Position numbers and translations under genes: made by a program. A stretch of 64,000 nt of DNA from Planctomycetota bacterium. Lineage in GTDB: Bacteria; Planctomycetota; Planctomycetia; Pirellulales; UBA7805. Location of the stretch: contig QQVP01000007.1 of the NCBI GenBank assembly GCA_003389215.1, positions 1-64,000 on the forward strand. Reading direction: 5' to 3'. This document shows, piece after piece, positions 43,168-51,528 of the stretch; position 1 is the stretch's first letter, and each line of letters begins with the position of its first letter. Under the pieces are notes generated by a model. The model saw only the letters and a list, made by a program, of their open reading frames with translations, made no database searches and was not told the DNA's origin.

Positions 43168-44520
43168 TCACGCCGCGGTCGCGGCCACGATTCCCTGCTC
43201 GGCGGCCAACATGACTTGATCGAGCTCCTCGATCGACATCGCCAGCGGCGGCATCACGATGATCACATCGCCCAGCGGTCGTAGCCAGACGCCCTGCTCG
43301 ATGGCAGCTCGACATGCTTGCGCCGCGCGTCGCTCTTGCCAGGGGAAAGGCTCGCGCGTGGCCCGATCGGCGACCAGTTCGATGCCGACCATCAGACCCC
43401 GCTGGCGGGCGCTGCCGACGTGTCGCAGCTCGGCGATGCGGACCAGATGTTCCTGCACGCAAGCAATCTTCTCGGGCAACGAGGCGAGCGTGTCTTCTTC
43501 GTCGAAGACCTTGAGCGTTGCCAGTGCCGCGGCTGCCGCCAGCGGATTGCCGCCGTAGGTATGCCCGTGAAAGAAGTGCTTCAGATCGGCATAGGTGCCG
43601 TCGAAGGCCTGGAAGACCTCGTCGCTGGCCAGGGTGGTCGACATCGCCAGGTAGCCGCCGGTCAGGCCCTTGCCGAGACACATCAGGTCGGGCGCAACCT
43701 CTTCCTGCTCACAGGCGAACATCGTGCCGGTGCGGCCGAAGCCTGTGGCGACCTCGTCGGCGATGAGCAGGATGTCGTATTGACGGGTCAATTCTCGCAG
43801 GCGACGCAGGTAGCCCTGGGGCTGCATGATCATGCCGGCCGCGCCTTGCACGAGCGGCTCGACCACCAGCGCGGCGATCTCCTCGTGACGCGACGCGAGC
43901 AACTCTTCCACCTGGCCGGTGTAGAAGTCGCAGGCCTCGCCGGCCGCGACTCCCGCAGGCAGTCGGTATGTGTCGGGCACCGGCAGCCGCAAGACCTCGA
44001 AGAGCAGCGGGCGAAACAAGTCGTGGAACAGATCGATGCCGCCGACGCTGACGCTGCCGATCGTATCGCCGTGATAGGCTTCACCCAGGGCCACGAACTT
44101 GGTCTTTTGAGGTCGGGGATCGCTGCGTTGTCGCCAGTATTGGAACGCCATCTTCAGGGCAGCCTCGACCGAGCTCGCGCCGTCGCTGGCAAAGAAGACG
44201 TGTTCGAGTCCCTCGGGCGTGACGTCGACCAGCCGCCGGGCGAGGGCCGCCGTCGTCGAATTGCCCATGCCGAGTGACGTGCAGTGGGCGATCTTGTCGA
44301 GTTGCTCGCGAACGGCCGCGTCGATCTTCGGGTGCCGATGTCCGTGGACGTTGCACCACAGACTGCTTACGCCGTCGAGCAGTCGCCGCCCGTTGACGTC
44401 GATCAGCGTGCAGCCCTCGGCGCGATCGATGACCAGCGGTTCGTATTCGGCCATCGGCGTGAAGCCGTGCCAGACGACGTCGCGATCCCAGGCCTCAAGT
44501 TCTGACGGGGTGGGTTTCAT
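43168..44520 (-). CDS. bioA: Adenosylmethionine-8-amino-7-oxononanoate aminotransferase
   Basis: 450 residues, class III PLP aminotransferase. Transfers an amino group from SAM to 7-keto-8-aminopelargonate in biotin synthesis. BioA-specific sequence: WHGFTPMAEY, DGVSSLWCNVHGHRHPKID, HCTSLGMGNSTTAALARRLV, and the FFASDGASSVEAALKMAFQY segment. The PLP lysine lies in CLGKGLTGGYLAMS and the conserved DEV in LLIADEVATGFGRTG. The ATG at 44520 gives MKPTPSELEAWDRDVVWHGF. No other bio gene is adjacent. Confidence 0.95.
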   Translation of the reverse strand: MKPTPSELEAWDRDVVWHGFTPMAEYEPLVIDRAEGCTLIDVNGRRLLDGVSSLWCNVHGHRHPKIDAAVREQLDKIAHCTSLGMGNSTTAALARRLVDVTPEGLEHVFFASDGASSVEAALKMAFQYWRQRSDPRPQKTKFVALGEAYHGDTIGSVSVGGIDLFHDLFRPLLFEVLRLPVPDTYRLPAGVAAGEACDFYTGQVEELLASRHEEIAALVVEPLVQGAAGMIMQPQGYLRRLRELTRQYDILLIADEVATGFGRTGTMFACEQEEVAPDLMCLGKGLTGGYLAMSTTLASDEVFQAFDGTYADLKHFFHGHTYGGNPLAAAAALATLKVFDEEDTLASLPEKIACVQEHLVRIAELRHVGSARQRGLMVGIELVADRATREPFPWQERRAAQACRAAIEQGVWLRPLGDVIIVMPPLAMSIEELDQVMLAAEQGIVAATAA

Positions 44521-44665
44521 GAAGCGCGGCGGCGGGGATGCGAAATAGAGCGTGCGAAGTTTGTCGGGCGGAAGTGCTGCGGGAGACGGCGGACGGCGCG
44601 AAACCGGTCAAGACCGGCGGCTGCGGCCGCAAACTGGCGAGGGTGAGCCTACCACTTGATTTCGC

Positions 44666-45454
44666 TTACCACTTGATCTCGACGGGGGTGCCGACGTCGA
44701 CCCCCAGCATGATCTTGGCACTGTCGCCGACGATGGCCAGTTCGAGCTTGCCGCTGGAGCCGACCAGGGCCAGCAACGTCATTTCCGGCTGGTCGCCGTA
44801 GGTCTCGAAGATGCCCCGCGTCTCGTGCTCGTCGCAGCGAATCTCGACACGCTCGTCCTTGGGTGCGTCCGAGAGCATTTCGCCGGTTATGTTCGTGATC
44901 AGATTTCCAAACGAATCGATCGACGTGATTGTTCCTTCAATCTTACCGGGCACGATCCGGACCTCCGGCCAGTCGATGTGCTGCAGGGTTTCTCGCGGTG
45001 AGCCGAGGTCGTCCGGGGCCACGCCGCGGCTCAGGTGGGCGACCACCGGGGCCATGATGTCGCGACCGTGAAACGTGTGGGAAACTTCCGGTAGCCAGAA
45101 CTCTCGGTTCGTGATGGCGATTATTCTATCGGGAGCCCCGAGGCGAGCCAACCCGGTGAAAAGCCCATTGTCGGGCGCGACGTAACGACGACCGTCGAAC
45201 TCGGCGTAGACGATCTCCCGATCGGTGCCCACGCCCGGATCGACGACCGCCAGGTGAATCGACTGCGCGGGAAAGCGCGGGGTCGTTTCGGCCAATGCGA
45301 TCGCGCCGGCGCGAATGTCCTGAGGCGGCACGCTGTGCGTGATGTCGACGATGGCCGCGTCGGGGTTGATCGAGAGAATCACCCCTTTCATGGCGGCCAC
45401 GTAGGGGCTGCTGCTGCCGAAGTCGGTGGTAAGCGTGATTACGGGCCGCGTCAT
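44666..45454 (-). CDS. SAM hydrolase family protein (DUF62, SAM hydroxide adenosyltransferase)
   Basis: 262 residues. Members hydrolyse SAM to adenosine and methionine (or act as halogenases). Family sequence is clear: ITLTTDFGSSSPYVAAMKGV, DITHSVPPQDIRAGAIAL, HLAVVDPGVGTDREIVY, VAPDNGLFTGLA, FHGRDIMAPVVAHLSRGV and ITSIDSFGNLITNITGEML. The ATG at 45454 gives MTRPVITLTTDFG, the normal start. No Shine-Dalgarno is seen: the foldback element copy B begins only 9 bp upstream of the start codon, so its leader was probably altered. Confidence 0.9.
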   Translation of the reverse strand: MTRPVITLTTDFGSSSPYVAAMKGVILSINPDAAIVDITHSVPPQDIRAGAIALAETTPRFPAQSIHLAVVDPGVGTDREIVYAEFDGRRYVAPDNGLFTGLARLGAPDRIIAITNREFWLPEVSHTFHGRDIMAPVVAHLSRGVAPDDLGSPRETLQHIDWPEVRIVPGKIEGTITSIDSFGNLITNITGEMLSDAPKDERVEIRCDEHETRGIFETYGDQPEMTLLALVGSSGKLELAIVGDSAKIMLGVDVGTPVEIKW

Positions 45455-45463
45455 GCGGTCATT

Positions 45464-45625
45464 CTAGAGTGTTTTTCAGATCGATGTCGCGTCTTCGGCG
45501 CCGGTGAGGCAAGTTTGACAAGGAGACCGAAGCAGGCGAATCCAGGAGATTCGTCGATGCAGGTCGACGACGTCAAACGCGGTCGTAGCCCGCCGAGACG
45601 CGATAGGGAAATCAAAAGCGCTCCA
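45464..45625. repeat. Foldback/MITE-like repeat element, copy B (inverted relative to copy A)
   Basis: Read on the minus strand it aligns along its length with copy A at 4900-5063. Ends are ctagagtg and cgctccag, a slightly degraded terminal repeat. Inner arms are better paired than in copy A: gtcgcgtctcggcg against cgccgaagacgcgac, and gtttgac against gtcaaac; the central cgaatc/gattcg hairpin is identical. Confidence 0.75.
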
Positions 45626-45709
45626 GCGCGCGATGTGGGCACGGCCTAGCGACACGACGCTTCGCGGGCAGGAAGCGCACGTCGCTGGCGCGACGGATCG
45701 CCCAGGAAC

Positions 45710-47197
45710 TCAGCTTGCCTCGCTCGACAGCTCGATGCACAGCTCGCGCACTCGCGAAGGATTGACATTGGGATTCTGCTTCTTCGCCTGACCGATCAGG
45801 GCCCCGGCCGCCTTGAGATTGCCCGCCTGAATGTCGGCGACGATCTTCGGGTTTGCAGCGATCAGCGATTGGCAGAGTTCGACCAGTTCCGAGTCGTCGA
45901 CCTCGGCGATGCCGAGCTTCTCCATCGCATCGGCGACCGAAAGGCCTGCCTCGATCATCTCGGCAAGCACCTCGCGGCCGCGGCTGGTGTCGAGCTTGCC
46001 GTCCTGCACCTTAGCGAGCAATTCGGCGAATGCGGAGGGTCGCACCGCGTAATCGTCAATCGAGATTTCCCGCTCGTTGAGCAGCCGCAGCACATCCTGC
46101 TGCACCCAGTTGCTGGCCAGCTTGCCGTCGCCACACTGCTCGGCCAACTCGATGTAGTAGTCGACCAGCGCCCGACCCTGATTGACCAACACGTCGCTGT
46201 CGTAGGGTTTGATGCCGTAGGTCTCTTCGAGCCGCTTGCGGAGTGCGGCCGGCAATTCGCCCAGCTGATTGCGAATCTCGGCCGTCTCTTTGGCCGACAT
46301 CACCACGGGCACCAGGTCGGGATCGGGGAAGTAGCGGTAATCGCTCGATTCCTCTTTGCTCCGCTGGCCGCGGGTAATCTCGGCGTTCTCATCCCACCCG
46401 CGCGTCTGCTTCGGCACGTCGCCCAGCCGCTGGTGCGACTCTTGCCAAACTTCCCACTGTCGATCGGCTTCGTAGTGCAAAGCCCGTTCGACGGCGCGGA
46501 AGCTGTTCATGTTCTTGACCTCCACGATCGGCGTGGCGATCGGCGGTCCGTCTGCGGCCTCCGGATCGGGAATGTGCAGGTTGACGTTGGCGTCGACCCG
46601 CAGGCTCCCTTCTTGCATGTTGCAGTCGGAAACTTCCAGGTAGGTGAGCAGCAGCTTGAGTTCGGTCAGGTAGGCCTTGGCCTCCTCGGGTGAGTACATC
46701 TCCGGCTCGCTGACGATTTCCAAGAGCGGCGTGCCGCAGCGATTCAGATCGATGCGACTGTCGGCCGTGCCCGCCTGTTCGTCGTGCATGCTCTTGCCGG
46801 CGTCTTCCTCGAGATGGGCGCGAATGATGCCGACGCGCTTCGGCTCGAAGCGGTTCTTGGGATCGCTGATGGCCAGGTGGCCGTGCTGCGACATCGGCAG
46901 GTCGAACTGACTAATCTGATAGCCCTTGGGCAGGTCGGGGTAGTAATACTGTTTGCGATCCCACTTGGTGAACTCGGGGATTTCGCAGTTCAGGGCCAGC
47001 GCCGCGCGGACCGCCATGCGATAGGCTTCGCGATTCAGTACCGGCAGGGCCCCGGGCATGCCGGAACAAACCGGGCAGGTCTGCGTGTTGGGCGGCGCAC
47101 CAAACTGCGTGCTGCAGCGGCAGAACAGCTTGCTCTGCGTGGCCAGCTGCACGTGGACTTCCAGCCCGATCACGATCTTGTACGGCAGTTCGGACAT
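45710..47197 (-). CDS. gatB: Asp-tRNA(Asn)/Glu-tRNA(Gln) amidotransferase subunit B
   Basis: 495 residues. Activates the tRNA-bound acidic side chain with ATP in the GatCAB complex. Signatures: YKIVIGLEVHVQLATQSKLF, the zinc-site CRCSTQF and CPVCSGMPGALPVLN, EEDAGKSMHD, DLNRCGTPLLEIVSEPEM, CNMQEGSLRVDANVNL and the C-terminal YqeY-like tail (KLGIAEVDDSELVELCQ). The ATG at 47197 gives MSELPYKIVIG. It starts 10 bp after the gatA stop, in the order gatC, gatA, gatB. Confidence 0.97.
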   Translation of the reverse strand: MSELPYKIVIGLEVHVQLATQSKLFCRCSTQFGAPPNTQTCPVCSGMPGALPVLNREAYRMAVRAALALNCEIPEFTKWDRKQYYYPDLPKGYQISQFDLPMSQHGHLAISDPKNRFEPKRVGIIRAHLEEDAGKSMHDEQAGTADSRIDLNRCGTPLLEIVSEPEMYSPEEAKAYLTELKLLLTYLEVSDCNMQEGSLRVDANVNLHIPDPEAADGPPIATPIVEVKNMNSFRAVERALHYEADRQWEVWQESHQRLGDVPKQTRGWDENAEITRGQRSKEESSDYRYFPDPDLVPVVMSAKETAEIRNQLGELPAALRKRLEETYGIKPYDSDVLVNQGRALVDYYIELAEQCGDGKLASNWVQQDVLRLLNEREISIDDYAVRPSAFAELLAKVQDGKLDTSRGREVLAEMIEAGLSVADAMEKLGIAEVDDSELVELCQSLIAANPKIVADIQAGNLKAAGALIGQAKKQNPNVNPSRVRELCIELSSEAS

Positions 47198-47207
47198 GGG
47201 GTGCGGG

Positions 47208-48752
47208 TCAATCCTCGGACGCGACGAAATCGGGGCGGCGGCGATGCCAATCCGTGGCGGTTTGGAACATGTGGGCCGCGCGGAGCAGTCGCTCCTCTTC
47301 GAGCGGCGGCGCCTGTAGATGCAACCCGATCGGGAGGCCTTCGCGACTTTGACCGCAAGGTAGCGAGATCCCGGCAATGCCCGCCAGGTTCGCTCCGACC
47401 GTGAACAGATCGGTCAGGTACATGCCGAGCGGGTCGTCCTTGAAGTGGCCGAGCGGCATCGCCGGCGAGGGCGTGACGGGCCCGAGCAGCACGTCCGCCT
47501 TCTGAAAGGCTGCCCGATAGTCTTCGACGATCAAGCGTCGCACCTTGAGGGCCTTGAGATAGTAAGCGTCGTAGTAGCCGGAGCTGAGCGCGTAAGTTCC
47601 CAGCATGATGCGGCGTTTCACCTCGGCGCCGAAGCCTTCGCTGCGGGTCTTGCGATACATCCGCACCAGCGGCGTATCGAGCCGTGCCTCTTCCTGTTCG
47701 CTTTGCGCGGCGGCACGCTCGGCGGCCAATTCGGCTTGCAGGGCCGACTCGTCGGTGCGATAGCCGTAATGCGCGCCGTCGTAGCGGGCCAGGTTGCTCG
47801 ACGCCTCGCTCGGTGCAATGACGTAATAGGTGGCGATGCCGTAGCGGCTGTGCGGCAGCGATACCTCTTCGACGTTCGCGCCCAGCGATTCGTAGACCCG
47901 CACGGCCTCGCGCACGGCGGCTTCGACATCGGGATCGAGTTGTTCGGCCAGGTGATCGGTCACAAGGCCGACGCGGAGACCTTCCAGCGGCTGCCGAACG
48001 GTCTCGATATATCGCGGCACCGGCGCGTCGATCGACGTCGAGTCGAGCGGATCGTGACCGGCCAACACTTCCAGTAGCAGGGCGACATCTTCGGCCGTGG
48101 CGGCGAGCGGACCAATTTGGTCGAGACTGCTGGCGAAGGCGACCAACCCGTAGCGACTGACTCGACCGTAGGTCGGCTTGAGTCCCGTGACCCCGCAGAG
48201 CGCCGCGGGCTGGCGGATCGAGCCGCCGGTGTCGCTGCCAACCGACAGGGGGGCCATCGCCGCGGCAACGCAGGCGGCCGCCCCGCCGCTCGAGCCGCCC
48301 GGTATCCGCTCGGGATCCCACGGGTTCTTCGTCGTTTGAAAAGCCGAGTTCTCGCACGACCCTCCCATGGCGAACTCGTCCATGTTCGTCCGCCCGATGA
48401 GAACCGCTCCGGCAGCCTTGAGCCGGGCGATAACCGTGGCGTCGTACGGCGGTCGAAAGTTTTCCAGCATCCGCGAGGCGCACGTGGTGGTCACGCCGCG
48501 GGTGCAGAGCAGGTCCTTCACGGCCACCGGCAGGCCGCCCAGCGGGCCCATGTTTTCGCCCGCGGCGCGGCGCCGATCGAGGTCTTCGGCCTGTTGGAGG
48601 GCCGCTTCGCGATCGACGTGCAGGAAGGCCTGAATCGTCCCTTCGTGCTCTTCAATCTGATTGAGATAGGCACGCGTCAGATCCGCGGAGGTCAGCTCGC
48701 CGTCGCGAAGCAACGAGACGAGTTCGACGGCGGACTTCTTGAGCAGGGACAT
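47208..48752 (-). CDS. gatA: Asp-tRNA(Asn)/Glu-tRNA(Gln) amidotransferase subunit A
   Basis: 514 residues, an amidase-signature enzyme that releases ammonia from glutamine. The Ser-cisSer-Lys triad is visible: Lys in LPVAVKDLLCTRGV, and GGSSGGAAACVAAA with SDTGGSIRQPAALCGVTGLK. PTYGRVSRYGLVAFASSLDQ and LLGPVTPSPAMPLG match bacterial GatA. It lies between gatC (70 bp upstream) and gatB (10 bp downstream) in one operon. Confidence 0.97.
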   Translation of the reverse strand: MSLLKKSAVELVSLLRDGELTSADLTRAYLNQIEEHEGTIQAFLHVDREAALQQAEDLDRRRAAGENMGPLGGLPVAVKDLLCTRGVTTTCASRMLENFRPPYDATVIARLKAAGAVLIGRTNMDEFAMGGSCENSAFQTTKNPWDPERIPGGSSGGAAACVAAAMAPLSVGSDTGGSIRQPAALCGVTGLKPTYGRVSRYGLVAFASSLDQIGPLAATAEDVALLLEVLAGHDPLDSTSIDAPVPRYIETVRQPLEGLRVGLVTDHLAEQLDPDVEAAVREAVRVYESLGANVEEVSLPHSRYGIATYYVIAPSEASSNLARYDGAHYGYRTDESALQAELAAERAAAQSEQEEARLDTPLVRMYRKTRSEGFGAEVKRRIMLGTYALSSGYYDAYYLKALKVRRLIVEDYRAAFQKADVLLGPVTPSPAMPLGHFKDDPLGMYLTDLFTVGANLAGIAGISLPCGQSREGLPIGLHLQAPPLEEERLLRAAHMFQTATDWHRRRPDFVASED

Positions 48753-48822
48753 GGCGCGATTCGATGGATCGGGAGGCTACGCGGGCGAACGTCTCTGTGA
48801 TGCGTCGCGTCCGGCGTCCTGG

Positions 48823-49113
48823 TTAATCTCCCAGCACCGCAGGAACGAGGTAGGAGTCCTCGTCTCGATGGGGCGCTCCGCTGAGCACCTCGTCGCGCGG
48901 CAGACTTGGCCGAACTTCGTCGTCGGCCCAAACGTTGACGAGCTCGACGGCGTGCGCCAGCGGCTCAACCTGCTCGGTGTCGATTTCGCCGAGCTGGTCG
49001 ACGTACTCGACGATTTGCCCCAGCTGGGACGTCAGGGCTTCGATTTCCTGAGGTGTGAGCAAGAGTCGCGCGAGCAGGGAGACTTTTTCTACGTCCGAGG
49101 CGGAGAGCGACAT
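48823..49113 (-). CDS. gatC: Asp-tRNA(Asn)/Glu-tRNA(Gln) amidotransferase subunit C
   Basis: 96 residues, normal for GatC, a belt-like subunit that stabilises GatA-GatB. Signatures: SASDVEKVSLLARLLLTPQE, LGQIVEYVDQLGEIDTEQVE and LRPDEV-like RPSLPRDEVLSGAP near the end. The ATG at 49113 gives the usual MSLSASDVEKVS; the longer frame upstream lacks similarity. First gene of the gatCAB operon, downstream of rpmB. Confidence 0.95.
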   Translation of the reverse strand: MSLSASDVEKVSLLARLLLTPQEIEALTSQLGQIVEYVDQLGEIDTEQVEPLAHAVELVNVWADDEVRPSLPRDEVLSGAPHRDEDSYLVPAVLGD

Positions 49114-49226
49114 GAATGAGCTTTCCGACGTAGCGAGCTGCGCTAAAGATGGCGAAAGAAAGAAGGCTGGCGACCAATGGCCAACGCGAGCGAAGTCACC
49201 TGGCCACGCTTTCCGAGCACGACCGC

Positions 49227-49511
49227 CTACGAGGCCTTCGCCTTTTCGCCGCCACCCGGCAGCCGGAACGGAGCGACGTGTACCCGCTTGGTCACCGCCC
49301 CACTGCGCAGGCACTGCGTGCAGACACGCATCGTCTTATTGGTTCCCCCGGGCAGGGTCACGCGGACCTTCTGCAAGTTGGGCTTGAACTTGCGCCGCGT
49401 GATGCCGGTGATCTTCGTACCGACGCCGCCGAGGTACTTCGCCTTACCGCGCGTTTCGACCGAGTTGCCCATTTCCGGGCCCTTGCCACAAACTTCACAG
49501 GCACGCGCCAT
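49227..49511 (-). CDS. rpmB: 50S ribosomal protein L28
   Basis: 94 residues. MARACEVCGKGPEMGNSVET is the typical L28 start with its paired cysteines; CTQCLRSGAVTKRV supplies the second zinc-type pair and ITRRKFKPNLQKVRV is the conserved core. The ATG at 49511 follows GGGAG at 8 bases. The C-terminus has a short KAKAS tail. Confidence 0.97.
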   Translation of the reverse strand: MARACEVCGKGPEMGNSVETRGKAKYLGGVGTKITGITRRKFKPNLQKVRVTLPGGTNKTMRVCTQCLRSGAVTKRVHVAPFRLPGGGEKAKAS

Positions 49512-49598
49512 GATCGACGACTCCCAGCTACCAACGTCGGGTGAATTGAAGCACTGCAATATAACGGGTTGACGCCCCATCACAAGAGGGATCGCCCG

Positions 49599-50408
49599 TT
49601 ACCGACCGGCCAGAACCGCCAGCACCTGGTCATGCACGCGACCGTTGGTGGCGACTCCCTCTCCGTGGTGAATCGTTGCCTCGCCCTTCCAGTCGGTAAA
49701 TTTCCCGCCCGCTTCCTCGATGACGGGTTTCGCCGCGCAGGCGTCCCAGATGTTGAAGACGGGGTCGACCATCACGTCGGCTCGGCCGGTCGCCACGAGG
49801 AAGTAGCCGTAGCAGTCGCCCCAGGTCCGCGCCAGCCCGGCCGCTTCGGCCAGTCGTCGATAGGCGGCCGGTCCGTCCGGGTCGGCACGCTCGGCGAACG
49901 CGGTGTCGGCAGAAGTACAGAAGAGGCTCTCGGCGAGTTTCGCCTGGGTCGAAACCTGCGCTCGCGCGGGCGGCTCATTGCCGCGCTGGTGCCAGGCCCC
50001 CTGCCCGGTCGCGGCGAAGACCGATTCGTCGAGGGCGGCCATTTGAATCACGCCCGCGACCGCTTCGTCCGACCGCGTGAGGCCGACCAAGGTTCCATAG
50101 AGTGGGACGCCATGGATGAACGACTTCGTACCGTCGATCGGATCCAGGACCCAGGTGTAAGACGAGTCGCCCGGCTGTTCGCCAAACTCCTCGCCGATGA
50201 TGCCGTCTGAGCTGAAGTGCGCGGCGATCTCCGCGCGCATGAGCTGCTCCGCTTCACGATCGGCAACCGTGACGGGACTGGCGTCGGATTTTCGCTCGAC
50301 CGCGAGCTGCGGATCCTGGAAGTAGCGCAACGTCAGTTCGCCCGCCCGGGCGGCAATCTCGCGGGCGAGTTCGAGCCGCGCGGTGAGTTCGGTTTGATTG
50401 TCCGACAC
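49599..50408 (-). CDS. Inositol monophosphatase family protein, histidinol-phosphatase (HisN)-like
   Basis: 269 residues. Mg2+-dependent phosphatase motifs: GEEFGEQ (about 72-78), DPIDGTKSFIHGVPLYGTLV (about 89-108) and WDACAAKPVIEEAGG. The SFIHGVPLYGT context is closer to HisN-type histidinol-phosphate phosphatases than to SuhB. The GTG at 50408 is chosen because GGAG lies eight bases before it; a GTG three codons earlier is too close to that site. No other his gene is nearby, so the substrate call is moderate. Confidence 0.85.
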   Translation of the reverse strand: MSDNQTELTARLELAREIAARAGELTLRYFQDPQLAVERKSDASPVTVADREAEQLMRAEIAAHFSSDGIIGEEFGEQPGDSSYTWVLDPIDGTKSFIHGVPLYGTLVGLTRSDEAVAGVIQMAALDESVFAATGQGAWHQRGNEPPARAQVSTQAKLAESLFCTSADTAFAERADPDGPAAYRRLAEAAGLARTWGDCYGYFLVATGRADVMVDPVFNIWDACAAKPVIEEAGGKFTDWKGEATIHHGEGVATNGRVHDQVLAVLAGR

Positions 50409-50593
50409 GAAACACACTCCGGCAAAGAGAAGGCAACAGGCGACGAGTCGTCACCGCGAGTGAGACCTCGCAGGGGCGCGAAGGCCGCACGACGGTGCGG
50501 CGCACTGGGGCGCTCATTTTGCGATGACTCGTGCCCGCTGGCAATCGGGTCGCCGGCGACCGCAGCCCGTACGGATAGCCCGAGGAACTCGCT

Positions 50594-51004
50594 TCACCGC
50601 GTGCCCGGCTTGCCATCCAACAGATCGGAGAGCTTGACGGATCGCAGCTGTTTGCGGCTCGTTTCCGCGAGTTTCTCCAAAGTGTTGGCCATCCGTTTTC
50701 GCGAACCCTCGCTCAGTCCCGCGCCCTCGGGCATCTTGGGATTGACGGGCCCGTCGATGGCCTCGATGACGTCGAGCACGGAGATCTCGTTGGGGGACCG
50801 TCGCAAGCGATAGCCGCCGTCGACGCCGCGTGTCGAGTCGAGAATGTCGTGGGTGACGAGATTGCGGAGGATTTGCAGCAGAAAACGCTCCGGCATCTGG
50901 CCGATTTCGGAGAGCCGGCTGCACGGGACGGGTCGATCACTTCCGGCTTCCGCCAACAGGAGTGTTGCCTGAAGCGCGTATGAAACAGTACGAGAGATTT
51001 TCAT
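50594..51004 (-). CDS. Rrf2 family transcriptional regulator
   Basis: 136 residues with an Rrf2 winged helix: MKISRTVSYALQATLLLAEA, LSEIGQMPERFLLQILRNLV and STRGVDGGYRLRRSPNEISV are clear. The region after the wing, where IscR/NsrR carry three Fe-S cysteines, reads KMPEGAGLSEGSRKRMANTL with no cysteine, so a cluster of that type is unlikely. Only one cysteine occurs (PCSRL). A TTGACA/GATACT promoter is 240 bp upstream. Target genes are unknown. Confidence 0.85.
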   Translation of the reverse strand: MKISRTVSYALQATLLLAEAGSDRPVPCSRLSEIGQMPERFLLQILRNLVTHDILDSTRGVDGGYRLRRSPNEISVLDVIEAIDGPVNPKMPEGAGLSEGSRKRMANTLEKLAETSRKQLRSVKLSDLLDGKPGTR

Positions 51005-51247
51005 GACGTTATGTATGCCGCACGCCCCGCGGAACGATCCCTGTAATTTGTCCCGATGGCGATTCCCACGCCCGGCGTTTTCATGGACGCTAAGCCCGCC
51101 TCAGTAGCGGGACGCCTAGAGCGCAACATCTCCTACGTCACGCGTGTTACGTCACTACTTCTCCATCAGGATGCAGCGAGACTTCGAACCCTGGCCTAAC
51201 TCACTTCAAAGAGCCTCGCTCCGACTGCCCCCGCCCAGCCAACGGCC

Positions 51248-51277
51248 AGTATCAATTCCGCCAGCCAATTGTGTCAA
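51248..51277 (-). promoter_or_regulatory. Candidate sigma70-type promoter of the Rrf2 gene
   Basis: On the minus strand a perfect TTGACA (51277-51272), an 18-bp spacer and GATACT (51253-51248). Confidence 0.4.
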
Positions 51278-51338
51278 CCTCGACTAGTCCTGATGGGTGT
51301 GCAGGAACGGCGCAGCGAGGTAGTTACTTCAAGGGGCA

Positions 51339-51398
51339 ATCCTAGGGGTGATCCTAAGGGTGGTCCTAAGGGTGGTCCTAAGGGTGGTCCTGGGCCGG
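51339..51398. repeat. Tandem 12-bp repeat
   Basis: Four units of atcctaaggGTG/gtcctaaggGTG type (51339-51350, 51351-51362, 51363-51374, 51375-51386) plus a degenerate fifth. In one frame it would encode GGPKGGPKGGPK, but flanking sequence is not protein-like. Confidence 0.85.
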
Positions 51399-51502
51399 CT
51401 CGCGGGCATCGCGGTTCACGAAACCGGAGCAACGCATCCGCAGTTCTGGCGCACGAGTTAAGAAGCGATGAAGACGATGAGAACGTTGAGCCCGGGCGAA
51501 CG

Positions 51503-51528
51503 CTAGAGCGAGATGAGAAGCGCTCTAG
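51503..51528. repeat. 26-bp CTAGAGCG palindrome at the lspA stop codon
   Basis: ctagagcg (51503-51510) and cgctctag (51521-51528) flank agatgagaag. The same octamers bound foldback element copy A. The TAG stop of lspA (51525-51527 on the minus strand) lies inside the right octamer. Confidence 0.75.

Larger units (their letters stand above)
51005..51524. other. Intergenic region with short tandem repeats (520 bp)
   Basis: No convincing gene. It holds the promoter of the Rrf2 gene, a ctagagcg motif at 51116-51123, a 12-bp tandem repeat at 51339-51398 and the palindrome at 51503-51528. Confidence 0.5.

Noticed and set aside
51339-51398. Possible CRISPR array
   Set aside because: Units are 12 bp, directly abutting and without spacers; no cas genes are in the window.
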